In this document: one piece after another, positions 1 through 9,678 of the stretch
How the letters are laid out: each line of letters begins with the position of its first letter
Position numbering within the stretch: the stretch's first letter is position 1
NCBI GenBank assembly: GCA_021775805.1
Contig: JAJFHD010000056.1
Location: 49,169 to 113,168, forward strand
DNA: 64,000 nucleotides
Direction of reading: 5' to 3'
DNA from: Alphaproteobacteria bacterium
GTDB taxonomy: Bacteria > Pseudomonadota > Alphaproteobacteria > Rhizobiales > JAJFHC01
The notes under the pieces: model-generated
Told to the model about the DNA's origin: nothing
Seen by the model: the letters and a program-made list of their open reading frames with translations, nothing else
The model's database searches: none
Position numbers and translations under genes: made by a program

Positions 1-27
1 CCGGTTCGGCCAGTCGCGGATTCGGGG

Positions 28-57
28 TTGACAGACTGGTACATTGGTACCAATATA
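28..57 (+). promoter_or_regulatory. Putative promoter with embedded palindromic operator
   Basis: TTGACA at 28-33. GGTAC-N4-GTACC at 38-51, including the perfect palindrome TTGGTACCAA (44-53), lies between it and a weak CAATAT -10. Upstream of the ORF at 63. Confidence 0.45.
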
Positions 58-62
58 GCATC

Positions 63-320
63 ATGACCAAAACGATAGAACGTGTCCAGACTGGTGTGAG
101 ACTGGAAAAGCGGTTGCTCAAAGTCCTCAAGGGCCTCGCAGAGCATTTGGACATGTCGCTAGGCGATCTTCTGGAAGGTATGTCGTTGCACTGTTTTGAA
201 AACAGACCGCCATTCTCTGAGGAAACACTCAGGAAAATCGATCAACTGAAGCAGGTGTATGACCTCGATCTTGGGGCATCCGACGGCCATAATTTGAGGG
301 AAAGTGGACAAGAGAAATGA
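63..320 (+). CDS. Small hypothetical protein, ribbon-helix-helix-like
   Basis: 85-aa ORF; 'TGVRLEKRLLKVLKGLAEHLDMSLGDLLEGM' resembles an RHH fold; ATGA overlap with next ORF. Confidence 0.55.
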   Translation: MTKTIERVQTGVRLEKRLLKVLKGLAEHLDMSLGDLLEGMSLHCFENRPPFSEETLRKIDQLKQVYDLDLGASDGHNLRESGQEK

Positions 321-706
321 GCACGGACTATGCCGAACTCACGCAGTCATTTGAGGCTGGCGACATTGATGCAAGTGCATTTGGTCACGTCGATCACATC
401 GGTGTCGCCTACGAGATGCTTCGCAACCACGACTTTCTGACCGCATCGATGAAATACGCCGAATGCATCGACATCATCGCCACCAAGGCTGGGGCGGCGC
501 GCAAGTTCAACACGACGATCACACTGGCATTCCTGAGCCTCATCGCTGAACGCATGGAAGCCAAACCGTACAGCAGCTATGACGAGTTCATCTCGAACAA
601 TCAGGAACTGGTCACGGGCAATCTCCTGGAAAAATTTTACTCGCCGGAGCGTTTGCGATCAGACCTGGCGCGCACCGTGTTTCTGATGCCCGACGCTGCC
701 GCGTAG
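317..706 (+). CDS. Hypothetical protein
   Basis: 129-aa ORF overlapping the previous stop (ATGA); no family recognised. Confidence 0.6.
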   Translation: MSTDYAELTQSFEAGDIDASAFGHVDHIGVAYEMLRNHDFLTASMKYAECIDIIATKAGAARKFNTTITLAFLSLIAERMEAKPYSSYDEFISNNQELVTGNLLEKFYSPERLRSDLARTVFLMPDAAA

Positions 707-942
707 CGCCGAAACACTGCCCAGGCCGTGTGCAATCGGATACCGTTGGCAGAAAGATCGAATTTGCCGCGAGTCTCACAGGGCGGCGGTGGAACAGCTT
801 ACGGGAGACATGTTTGAACGCATTCCGGGTCTGCCCGGAAGCGGACCTTCAACACTGACCGGTAACACCCAGAGCCCGAAGGTGTTTGATGACGTTCTGA
901 ATTTCCCAAACGCCCGCCTTTGACGAATTGGCGGGAAGCACC

Positions 943-1644
943 CTACTCCTCGACCGGCGGCGTCGGCAGGACCATCACTTCGTGAACGTCGACGCTTGGC
1001 GGTTGCGAGATCGCATACATGACACTGTTTGCGACGTCTTCAGCCCGCAGGCCTTCTGGTTTCGGATCGTCGAAAAACGGGGTATCCACGAGTCCAGGCT
1101 CAATCAGTGTCACCCGGACACCGGATCCGCGTAATTCCTCGCGCAGGCCGTAGCCGATGGCGGTAACCGCCCATTTGGTGACACTGTACATGGAACCGGC
1201 AATGGTGCGGCGCCCGGCGACGGAGCCGGTGAGAACCACATGCCCACAGGCATCCTTCAGGGCATCGGCGGTCAAACGAACGGTGACCGCCGCGCCGTAG
1301 ACATTGGTGAGGATCAGGTGGCGCCAGTAGTCGGTGTCGGCGCTGGTAAACCCGCCGGGCCGGCCGCCGACCCCGGCATTGGCAAAGACCACGTCGATCC
1401 GTCCAAACGCCGACAGGGCCTGGGCGACCATGTGCTTCTGACTGTCAGGGTCTGTGACATCGCACTCAACGGCAATGGCGCGTTCCGAACCGCCCAGGGT
1501 GGAGGCAAGGCTTTCGACCTTGTCCCTGGACCGTGCGGCCAGGACAAGACGGTAGCCTGCGTCCGATGCCGCATGGGCCGTCGCCAGACCGATGCCGCTC
1601 GACGCACCGGTGATCAACATTACTTTTTCCATGAATGGCCTCAC
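943..1644 (-). CDS. SDR family NAD(P)-dependent oxidoreductase
   Basis: TGASSGIG cofactor motif and YSVTK active-site motif. Likely starts at the internal Met (MEKVMLITGASSG). Confidence 0.9.
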   Translation of the reverse strand: MRPFMEKVMLITGASSGIGLATAHAASDAGYRLVLAARSRDKVESLASTLGGSERAIAVECDVTDPDSQKHMVAQALSAFGRIDVVFANAGVGGRPGGFTSADTDYWRHLILTNVYGAAVTVRLTADALKDACGHVVLTGSVAGRRTIAGSMYSVTKWAVTAIGYGLREELRGSGVRVTLIEPGLVDTPFFDDPKPEGLRAEDVANSVMYAISQPPSVDVHEVMVLPTPPVEE

Positions 1645-1754
1645 GTCAGTCCGATTTTGCGCACGGGTTTATAACACCGGAACGCTTTTTTGACGGGTAT
1701 TGTGGAACTATTTTTTGCGCCGGTCGAGAACTCATACCCACGGTGCCGGGCAAC

Positions 1755-2531
1755 TTACGACTGATCGAAATAGCTCGCCAGGATCCGGTCATAGGTTCCG
1801 TCTTTAACGAGACCATCAAAACTTGTCTGCAGGGTCTGGACAACTTCGTCTTTGGTTTGCCGGTTCAGGGCAAGATACAGATCGCCCCGCTTTAGGACGT
1901 GAATGACTTCGTAATCCGCTGGCGATTCCCCGATCGAAACCAGCCCGAACTTGGTGACATTCGTTTCATAGGCTACCGCATCGATGCGGCCGGCTGCCAG
2001 CTTCTTATAATTCTGATCATTGTACAGAACGATATCGAGCTCATCGTCAGTCATCCCGGCGGCCTTCAGAAGCAGGTGTCCGACATCGTCCTTGACGACG
2101 CCGATGTTCATATCGCGGAGTTCACTGACGGACTTGACCGATAAGCGGCTGCTTTTCTTTGCCGTCAGCCCGACTATCGTCGGCACAAACGGACCGACCC
2201 ATTTGAAGAGTTTCTCCCTGTCTTCTGTCCGGGTTGTCGAAAACAAGGCGTGGCAGTTCCGGTTGAGGGTCAGGTTGTAGCCGCGGGCCCAGGGCAGAAG
2301 TTCGATGTCCGATCTGGAATGACCTGTGCCCGCGCGTTTCAGCAGTTCGAGCATCAGATCGACACTCAAACCCCGTAACTCTCCATTTTCCTGATAGTTG
2401 AACGGCGGATAGTCCTCGGTCATGATCTTCAGCGCGGCGAGTTCTTCACCGGCAAAAGCCTGCCAGGAAGAGGCAAAGGATGCCGCGGCCGCGGATGATG
2501 CCAAAAAGGATCTTCTCGTTAGAAATGCCAT
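1755..2531 (-). CDS. Periplasmic amino-acid-type (family 3) solute-binding protein, Tat-exported
   Basis: Start MAFLTRRSFLASSAAAA (twin-arginine signal); 'LKIMTEDYPPFNYQENGELRGLSVDLM' is typical of SBP_bac_3. Confidence 0.85.
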   Translation of the reverse strand: MAFLTRRSFLASSAAAASFASSWQAFAGEELAALKIMTEDYPPFNYQENGELRGLSVDLMLELLKRAGTGHSRSDIELLPWARGYNLTLNRNCHALFSTTRTEDREKLFKWVGPFVPTIVGLTAKKSSRLSVKSVSELRDMNIGVVKDDVGHLLLKAAGMTDDELDIVLYNDQNYKKLAAGRIDAVAYETNVTKFGLVSIGESPADYEVIHVLKRGDLYLALNRQTKDEVVQTLQTSFDGLVKDGTYDRILASYFDQS

Positions 2532-2651
2532 GATGGTGTGACCTGGCCTTGTTCTAATCTGCTCGACCGAGCCGAACGACAACATCCTGTGAGGACGATG
2601 GCGGCTCGGCGAGCCTCGCTGGATTTAAGCTGAAATGCAAGCTTTCGAAAT

Positions 2652-5051
2652 TCATGACCGGCGCCCTTCTGCAACTGCGCCGGACGCCTCTGACAGATAG
2701 GCGTCAAACGGTAGCGGCCGCCCGAGATGATAGCCCTGTCCTGCATCCATACCCATGATCTGAAGCCGCCGCAGTTGAGTTTCTGTCTCGATGCCCTCGG
2801 CAATGACCTTGATCTTGAGCTGATGCGAGAGAAGACGGATGCCCTCGATCAACGTCAATGTCTTGTGGGCGACGGCTTCATCAGTCTCCTGCCCCAGTGT
2901 CGAAATGAAGGACCGGTCGATCTTCACGATCCCCACCGGGAACCGGTTTATGTAACTGAGCGAGGAATATCCCGTGCCAAAATCGTCAAGGGCAAACGTA
3001 CATCCAAGATCGCGAATGGCGTCAATGATGTGTTCCAGACCCGGCGCCTGCTGCATCAGGACGGTCTCCGTGATTTCGAGCACCAGTTTTCCAGGATCGA
3101 CGCCGTAATGCATGAATTTGCCTGCAAGTTTCGCGGGCAGGCCCGGCAGGAACTGTGCGGCAGACAGGTTTATCGTGACGTATGCCTCGCTGAGGTGCGG
3201 ATCTTCGGCCAGGCGTTTCAACTGTTGAATGCCCAGATCCAGAACCCGGTCGCCGATCTCTTGTATCGACCCGTTTTGTTCCGCGGTCGCAATGATTTCA
3301 TCGGGCCGAATTGCCCCTTCGTCCGGGTGATCGAGGCGCAGCAACCCCTCAAACCCGATTATCTCTTCTGACTTGAGGTCGACGACCGGCTGAAAATGCA
3401 GATCAAACCAGTCGTTCGACAACCCATCGGCGATAAATTGTTCGACCTCGAGGTACCGGCTGGCTTCGCTACCCAGTTTTTTGTTGAAGAGGCAATAGCC
3501 ATTGCGGCCTTCCCGTTTGCGGTGATACATGGCGACATCGGACGTTCTCAACAGTTCGTCGGCCGTTGCCGCATTGTCGGGGTAGAAGGAAATTCCGACG
3601 CTCGTCGAAATCGTGAGACGTCTGCCGTCCAGTTTGAAGGGCTGGCTCAGAATTCTGTTGATGTCACCGGCCAAGGCAGTGGCACGGACAGTTACGTCGT
3701 CCCCGGAAATCAGAACCGAGAACTCGTCGCCGCCAAATCTCCCGAACTTGTCGCCGTCGCGAAGAAGCGACTGGATACGGTGGCTGACCGTCTGGAGAAC
3801 ATGGTCTCCAGCGGAATGCCCCAGATTGTCATTGACCCATTTAAAGCGATCCAGGTCGAGAAACAGGACGGCGACACGGGCGTCGTTCAACCTGGCGGAT
3901 TCGAGTTCCTGATCGGCATGTTCCGTGAAGCCCGCCCGGTTCAGCAGACCTGTTAACGGATCGGTCAGTGCCAAGCCGCGCATAGCTTCCTCGACGGCCT
4001 TGAGAGTACTGATATCGGTCATGACCGAAAGGGAATGGGGAACCGACGACACACTTTCCTGATCGGGCGCCTCGCGGATCATGACGTCGATCAGATTGCC
4101 GTCCTTGCCACGGAATGCACATGTGGTTTCCGTAACATCGCCCGGCCTGACACGTGATATCCGGGGCTTCCTACGGTAGTCGTCCTGGCGTGACTCGGGA
4201 ACAAATTCAATGAAACGCCGCCCGATAACCTCATCCTTGCGATAGCCTGTCGCAAACAGCCAATAATCCGACACCGCATGGATGACGTCATCGTCGTCCA
4301 CTGAATAGAGCATTACTGGTGTGTTGTTGTAGAGGAACGTCATCCGCTCGTAGGTGGCTCTGAGCACGTTTTGATCGTCTTCGAGTTTGTCCTGCATTTC
4401 GTTAAAGTTGCTCGCGACCTGGCCAATCTCGTCGGCCGATGACAAGGTGATCTTGTGCCGCTTGCCATCCCGGCGCGTCGCATTGATTGTCGACGTCAGG
4501 CGTGACAGGGGGCCTGCGATCATCATCCGGTTTGCAAACACGGCAGCAATCAGAACGGCAATTGTCGACGCGATGAACAAAATCGCGGACTTGCCGACCT
4601 CACCCCAGACGGCTTCATTGATCTGCTTGTTTCCGTAGGTTATGCGCAATGTGCCAACACGCACCTGCTTGCCGGCATTCGACCGCGTAATGTCGCGCTC
4701 TTCAATCTCGAATATGGATCCCAGTGCGCCGGACATCACCTTCTGCGAAACAGCCTTGGCGACCGTATGGTTGCTGTCGTCGAGGATCTCGACTTTCGCA
4801 ATTCCCGGATTCAGCACGATCGTACTGGCCCATTCGTCGAGATTGGCAAAATCGAAATCCCACAGAGGTTTGCTCAACGCAGTGCTGTTCACCGACAGGA
4901 TTGCCTCGTGTTTTGCCTGCATTTCGCGCTTGATTGAATCGCTGGAGACAACAAAGAAGATCGCGAGCAGCGGCCCGTTTACGGCCACGAGCGCCAGGAA
5001 CATGATGGCGAGGAATTTTCGCTGTATCGATCTTTCGAGAAAATCCAACAT
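2652..5051 (-). CDS. Membrane-bound HAMP-PAS-GGDEF-EAL protein
   Basis: Start MLDFLERSIQRK. Two TM segments flank a periplasmic region; HAMP; PAS; RFGGDEF; EAL domain with DDFGTGYSS. The EAL motif itself reads EGL. Confidence 0.9.
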   Translation of the reverse strand: MLDFLERSIQRKFLAIMFLALVAVNGPLLAIFFVVSSDSIKREMQAKHEAILSVNSTALSKPLWDFDFANLDEWASTIVLNPGIAKVEILDDSNHTVAKAVSQKVMSGALGSIFEIEERDITRSNAGKQVRVGTLRITYGNKQINEAVWGEVGKSAILFIASTIAVLIAAVFANRMMIAGPLSRLTSTINATRRDGKRHKITLSSADEIGQVASNFNEMQDKLEDDQNVLRATYERMTFLYNNTPVMLYSVDDDDVIHAVSDYWLFATGYRKDEVIGRRFIEFVPESRQDDYRRKPRISRVRPGDVTETTCAFRGKDGNLIDVMIREAPDQESVSSVPHSLSVMTDISTLKAVEEAMRGLALTDPLTGLLNRAGFTEHADQELESARLNDARVAVLFLDLDRFKWVNDNLGHSAGDHVLQTVSHRIQSLLRDGDKFGRFGGDEFSVLISGDDVTVRATALAGDINRILSQPFKLDGRRLTISTSVGISFYPDNAATADELLRTSDVAMYHRKREGRNGYCLFNKKLGSEASRYLEVEQFIADGLSNDWFDLHFQPVVDLKSEEIIGFEGLLRLDHPDEGAIRPDEIIATAEQNGSIQEIGDRVLDLGIQQLKRLAEDPHLSEAYVTINLSAAQFLPGLPAKLAGKFMHYGVDPGKLVLEITETVLMQQAPGLEHIIDAIRDLGCTFALDDFGTGYSSLSYINRFPVGIVKIDRSFISTLGQETDEAVAHKTLTLIEGIRLLSHQLKIKVIAEGIETETQLRRLQIMGMDAGQGYHLGRPLPFDAYLSEASGAVAEGRRS

Positions 5052-5414
5052 GGCTGGCGGCCGTTGTCCCCTACGTTGCGCTTCTCTTCGTGAAGGGTCC
5101 AATAGACATGGAACCTGGTCAACAAACCGGGCCCCTGCCATCTTTTGCTGCCGCAACCTAGAATTCCAGCCGATATCTTCGGCGACATACTTCACGAATG
5201 GTTATGTTTTTGGAGTATGCGCCACAAGGGTTTCAAAACACCTTAAGTTCAATCTGAAACAAGACGAGTGCTTCTGGAATTTGCATTATAGTTAAAATTT
5301 GAGAAATCCTGGATTTTGCTGAAACCCCTGGGTCCTTCACCCGACGCTGGTAAAATCAGGCTCTGAATCAAAGCTAAACATTTTCGTACGCTCAGCACGC
5401 GCATATCTGCCGTT

Positions 5415-5696
5415 TCAAACCCAGCGAAACACGACAAATCCGTAGACGAGGCAAATGATCAACGGTCCCCATAGGGGCAGCCCCATCAGACCGAGCCAGG
5501 CCAGGAAGATGAAGGCGCTGCCCAGCAGCGTGATGAACAACCGGTCGCCCCGGGTGGTGTCCAGCCCGAGGATGCCATGGCGCAGATCGCCGCCGGGACT
5601 GCGCCATTCCCACACGGCCATGGTTGCCAGGCAGCACCCGATGAAGACAAAGAAGGCCACCGTCGGCCAGGTCCAGGCCATCCAGGAAAGGTCCAT
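5415..5696 (-). CDS. glpU: DUF2160 small membrane protein of glycerol ABC transporter (GlpU-like)
   Basis: 93-aa hydrophobic protein following the two permeases, as in rhizobial glp operons. Confidence 0.75.
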   Translation of the reverse strand: MDLSWMAWTWPTVAFFVFIGCCLATMAVWEWRSPGGDLRHGILGLDTTRGDRLFITLLGSAFIFLAWLGLMGLPLWGPLIICLVYGFVVFRWV

Positions 5697-5711
5697 GGCG
5701 CCCGCCCTCCC

Positions 5712-6515
5712 CTAAACCCGGCCCAGGGCAAAGCCCTTGGCGATGTAGTTGCGCACGAAATAGATGACGAACGCACCGGGCACGATGGTCAGGGTGCCGG
5801 CCGCCGCCAGAAGGCCCAGTTCATAGCCGGATGTGGATGCGGTTCGGGTCATGGTCGCCGCGATCGGCTTGGCGGCCACCGCCGTCAGTGTTTTCGCCAG
5901 CAGCAGTTCGACCCAGGAAAACATGAAACAGAAGAACGCCGCCACACCGATGCCGGCGGCAATCGTCGGCAGAAAGATCTTGAGGAAGAAGCTCGGGAAC
6001 GAGTGGCCGTCGATATAGGCGGTTTCGTCAAGTTGCTTGGGGACACCGGACATGAAGCCTTCGAGAATCCAGACTGCCAGGGGAATGTTGAACAGCGTAT
6101 GGGCAAGGGCTACCGCAATATGCGTATCGAACAGGCCGAACGCCGAATAAAGCTGGAAAAACGGCAGCGCAAACACGGCAGCCGGTGCCATGCGGTTGGT
6201 CAGGAGCCAGAAGAACAGGTGTTTGTCGCCGACAAAACGGTAGCGCGAAAAGGCGTAGGCCGCGGGCAAGGCGACGCAGACCGACAACACGGTATTGATC
6301 GACACGTAGATCAGGGAATTGACGTAGCCCATGTACCAGGTGGGATCGGTGAAGATCTTGACGTAGTTGTCAGTCGTAAACTCCTGGGGCCACAGGGTGA
6401 AGGAGCCCAGAATTTCGTTTGTTGTCTTGAACGACATGTTCAGCAGCCAATAAATCGGCAGCATCAGGAACAGGATGTAGAGGGTGGGAACCAGCCAGGT
6501 CGCGCGTCGCATCAT
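5712..6515 (-). CDS. glpQ: Carbohydrate/glycerol ABC transporter permease (GlpQ-like)
   Basis: Binding-protein-dependent permease: 'EGFMSGVPKQLDETAYIDGHSFPSFFLKIFLP' EAA loop. Confidence 0.85.
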   Translation of the reverse strand: MMRRATWLVPTLYILFLMLPIYWLLNMSFKTTNEILGSFTLWPQEFTTDNYVKIFTDPTWYMGYVNSLIYVSINTVLSVCVALPAAYAFSRYRFVGDKHLFFWLLTNRMAPAAVFALPFFQLYSAFGLFDTHIAVALAHTLFNIPLAVWILEGFMSGVPKQLDETAYIDGHSFPSFFLKIFLPTIAAGIGVAAFFCFMFSWVELLLAKTLTAVAAKPIAATMTRTASTSGYELGLLAAAGTLTIVPGAFVIYFVRNYIAKGFALGRV

Positions 6516-7375
6516 TGTTCCTCGCCTCGCATCATCAATGTGTAGAAGATCCAGCTCATCAGCAAAATGATCAGGAAGTAGATCAGCGACATGGCGGCCG
6601 CCGGCCCCAGATCGAACTGGCCGAGGGCCACCTTCACGAGATCGATCGACAGGAGCGTCGTCGAATTGCCGGGACCGCCTCCGGTCAGGACAAACGGTTC
6701 GGTATAGATGTTGAAACTGTCCATGAAGCGCAGCAGAACGGCAATGGTGAGAACCCGCTTGAGCTTGGGCAGCTGGATATACCGGAAGACGGCGAGCGGC
6801 CGGGCGCCGTCGATCTTTGCGGCCTGGTAGTAAGCGTCCGGGATTGACACCAGACCGGCATAGGCCAGCAGCACCACGAGCGACGTCCAGTGCCAGACAT
6901 CCATCAGAATCAACGTGAACCAGGCATCGCCCGGGTTACGGGTAAAATTGTATTCGATGCCCATGCCGTTGATGATCCGGCCCAGCAGGCCGATGTCAGG
7001 CAGGGCAAAAATATTCCAGATGGCACCGACCACGTTCCAGGGGATCAGCAATGGCAGCGCCATCAGGACCAGGCACACTGACACCCACGGCCCTTTCTTC
7101 GGCATGGCCAGTGCAATCGCAATGCCGAGCGGAATCTCGATGGCGAGAATGGTGAACGTGAAGAACAACTGGCGCCCGAGGGAGGCGTGGAACCGTTCGG
7201 AATGCAGGACCTGTTCAAACCACAGAACACCTGCCCAGAAGAACTTGTTGTCGCCAAAAGTTTCCTGGACCGAATAGTTGACCACCGTCATCAGGGGTAT
7301 GATGGCGTTGAAGGCAACCAGCACCAGGACCGGCAGCACAAAGAACCAGGCTTTCTGATTGACAGTCTTGTTCAT
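6512..7375 (-). CDS. glpP: Sugar/glycerol ABC transporter permease (GlpP-like)
   Basis: EAA loop 'DAYYQAAKIDGARPLAVFRYIQLP'; ATGA overlaps with neighbours. Confidence 0.85.
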   Translation of the reverse strand: MNKTVNQKAWFFVLPVLVLVAFNAIIPLMTVVNYSVQETFGDNKFFWAGVLWFEQVLHSERFHASLGRQLFFTFTILAIEIPLGIAIALAMPKKGPWVSVCLVLMALPLLIPWNVVGAIWNIFALPDIGLLGRIINGMGIEYNFTRNPGDAWFTLILMDVWHWTSLVVLLAYAGLVSIPDAYYQAAKIDGARPLAVFRYIQLPKLKRVLTIAVLLRFMDSFNIYTEPFVLTGGGPGNSTTLLSIDLVKVALGQFDLGPAAAMSLIYFLIILLMSWIFYTLMMRGEEQ

Positions 7376-8448
7376 GACGCCTCTCCTGCCAGCCAGCCGT
7401 CCGCATAGAGTCGCGTCCGTTTGGGGTCAAAGGTCACGAAGGCCGATCCTTCTGGCACGGTTTCGCCTTCCGGGACGAGAATCTTGATGGACTGATCTTC
7501 GTGGCGCGCGTCGACGATGGAGAAACGCCCGGCATCGCTGACCGCCGCAATCCCGACCGGAATGCCGGTTTCACTGAAGCTGACAAACTCCGGCCGCACA
7601 CCGATTTCAATCCGGGTGCCGGAGGTCTCACCGGTGAGCCGGTTTTCGGTTTCGATGGTCTGGCCGGCAAAGATGGCGTTGCCGTTGTTCACTTCACAGG
7701 GCAGCACGTTCATGCCGGGCGACCCGATGAAATGCCCGACAAACGTATGCATCGGCTTTTCGAACAGCTCTTCCGGTGTTCCGGTCTGCACGGCCTGTCC
7801 AAAATTCATCACCACCACCTTGTCGGCAAAGGTCAAAGCCTCGACCTGGTCGTGGGTGACGTAGATCATTGTCGTCCTGACCCGCTGGTGCAGTTCCTTC
7901 AGCTTCGACCGCAGCTGCCACTTCAGATGCGGATCGATGACGGTCAGCGGCTCGTCGAACATGATGACATTGACATCCGAGCGCACGAGACCGCGCCCCA
8001 GGGAGATCTTCTGCTTGCCGTCGGCTGTCAGGCCCGAGGCGCGCTTCTGCAGCATTTCGGTGAGTTCGGTCATCTCCGCAATCTCATGAACACGTGTGCG
8101 GACCTGTGCCTCGTCGACACCGCGGTTGCGCAACGGAAAGGCCAGATTGTCGAACACGGTCATGGTGTCGTAGACCACCGGGAACTGGAACACCTGGGCG
8201 ATGTGCCTTTGCTCAGGCGTCAGTCCTGTGACGTCCTGGCCGTCGAACAAGATGCGACCGTTGCTGGGTTCGAGCAGGCCGGAGACAATATTGAGCAATG
8301 TGGTCTTGCCGCAGCCCGAAGGTCCGAGCAACGCATAGGCGCCGCCGTCGTCCAGTTCCATGTCGAGCTGCTTGAGGGCCCAGTCGTCCGGGGTTTTCGG
8401 ATTGGGCATGTAGCAGTGACGCAGATTGTCGAGCCTTATACTGGCCAA
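7372..8448 (-). CDS. glpT: ABC transporter ATP-binding protein (GlpT-like)
   Basis: Walker A GPSGCGKTT, Walker B VIMFDEP, degenerate signature. Likely TTG start at 8448 (LASIRLDNLRHCY); the ATG ORF runs to 8550. Confidence 0.8.
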   Translation of the reverse strand: MASIRLDNLRHCYMPNPKTPDDWALKQLDMELDDGGAYALLGPSGCGKTTLLNIVSGLLEPSNGRILFDGQDVTGLTPEQRHIAQVFQFPVVYDTMTVFDNLAFPLRNRGVDEAQVRTRVHEIAEMTELTEMLQKRASGLTADGKQKISLGRGLVRSDVNVIMFDEPLTVIDPHLKWQLRSKLKELHQRVRTTMIYVTHDQVEALTFADKVVVMNFGQAVQTGTPEELFEKPMHTFVGHFIGSPGMNVLPCEVNNGNAIFAGQTIETENRLTGETSGTRIEIGVRPEFVSFSETGIPVGIAAVSDAGRFSIVDARHEDQSIKILVPEGETVPEGSAFVTFDPKRTRLYADGWLAGEAS

Positions 8449-8500
8449 AACCGACCCTCCTTGTCCCTGGGCATAGCTACGGGCATCGTCATGGGCATTG

Positions 8501-9565
8501 TCATGCCACGAGACGGTTTTCGGCGTCGAAATACATGCCCCTGGAGACATCCGCGAAGAGCTTTGTGGTGGCGCCGATTTCGTGGGGGTGAATGCCGTGG
8601 GACTGGGACACCCAGCTGCCCTCGGCCATACCGAAATGTATGATGCTTTCCGAGCCGCTCAACTCAGTGATCAGCACCGGGCCTTCAACCGCCACGGGCA
8701 CGTCACCGGATTGCGTTGTGCGAATGTGATGAGGCCTGATTCCGAAGGTGTAGTTTCCGTCAGGCAGGGCAGCCGCCCCCCCTTTCGCCGGCCAGCGGAT
8801 GTCATCGGACAGCATGATGTCGTCCCCTGTCTTTGTCACCTGGGCGGTATTGATCGGCGGGTCCGAGAAAACATCCGCCGTGACCAGGTCATCGGGTTTC
8901 CGATAGACATCACCGGTCGGACCGAACTGGGTGACGCGGCCCTGATGAAGGGCTGCCGTGTTGCCGCCGAACAGCAACGCCTCAACAGGCTCGGTGGTGG
9001 CGTAGACGACGACGCAGTTGCGCCCGGCAAACAATTTCGGCAACTCGCCGCGCAATTCCTCGCGCAGCTTGAAGTCGAGGTTGGCCAGGGGTTCGTCAAG
9101 CAGGACCAGGCTTGCGTCCTTGACCAGCGCGCGTGCCATCGCGGTGCGCTGCTGCTGACCGCCGGAGAGTTCGTGCGGGAACCGGTCCAGCATGGGCGTC
9201 AGCCTGAGCAACTCGGCAATGTCGTGGACACGGGCCTTGAGATCCTGGGCAGGCACCCGGGCTACCCGCAAGGGCGACGCGATGTTCTCGTAGACCGAAT
9301 AGTTGGGGTAGTTGATGAACTGCTGGTAGACCATTGAAACATTGCGTTTCTGGACCGGAACACCGGTGACGTCCTGACCGTCGAACCGGATCGTCCCGGT
9401 TGATGGCGGCTCGAGGCCCGCCATGAGCTGCATCAGCGTCGTCTTGCCGGCAAGCGTGGTGCCGAGCAGGACGTTGAAGCAACCGGGCTCAAGCGTCAGA
9501 CTGGTCGGATGAATGTGGGTTTCCCCGCCGACTGTCTTGGAAATGTTGTGCAGTTCTAAGGACAT
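8501..9565 (-). CDS. glpS: ABC transporter ATP-binding protein (GlpS-like)
   Basis: Start MSLELHNISKTVGG; LSGGQQQR signature, Walker B LVLLDEPLANLD. Atypical P-loop GTTLAGKTT. Confidence 0.8.
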   Translation of the reverse strand: MSLELHNISKTVGGETHIHPTSLTLEPGCFNVLLGTTLAGKTTLMQLMAGLEPPSTGTIRFDGQDVTGVPVQKRNVSMVYQQFINYPNYSVYENIASPLRVARVPAQDLKARVHDIAELLRLTPMLDRFPHELSGGQQQRTAMARALVKDASLVLLDEPLANLDFKLREELRGELPKLFAGRNCVVVYATTEPVEALLFGGNTAALHQGRVTQFGPTGDVYRKPDDLVTADVFSDPPINTAQVTKTGDDIMLSDDIRWPAKGGAAALPDGNYTFGIRPHHIRTTQSGDVPVAVEGPVLITELSGSESIIHFGMAEGSWVSQSHGIHPHEIGATTKLFADVSRGMYFDAENRLVA

Positions 9566-9615
9566 GTGCTCCGTCACGCATGGGCGGTAGCGAGTTTTGC
9601 AACTTTGAGAGTAGC

Positions 9616-9654
9616 CCACCGGGATCGCAAGGAAAACGATCCCGGTGGTTTTTT
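9616..9654 (+). terminator. Rho-independent-terminator-like hairpin oriented on the + strand
   Basis: CCACCGGGATCG / CGATCCCGGTGG perfect 12-bp stem followed by TTTTTT, between minus-strand glpV and glpS. Confidence 0.7.
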
Positions 9655-9678
9655 CGTCGTTTAACGCCGGTGGCAGCC

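Noticed and set aside
1240-1674. 144-aa + strand ORF opposite the SDR gene
   Set aside because: Antisense of an SDR with intact cofactor and catalytic motifs.
5577-6545. 322-aa + strand ORF opposite glpQ
   Set aside because: Antisense shadow ORF: composition-driven, no recognisable domain, fully overlaps a well-supported permease.
7501-8643. 380-aa + strand ORF opposite glpT
   Set aside because: Antisense of an ABC ATPase with clear Walker motifs; no domain of its own.
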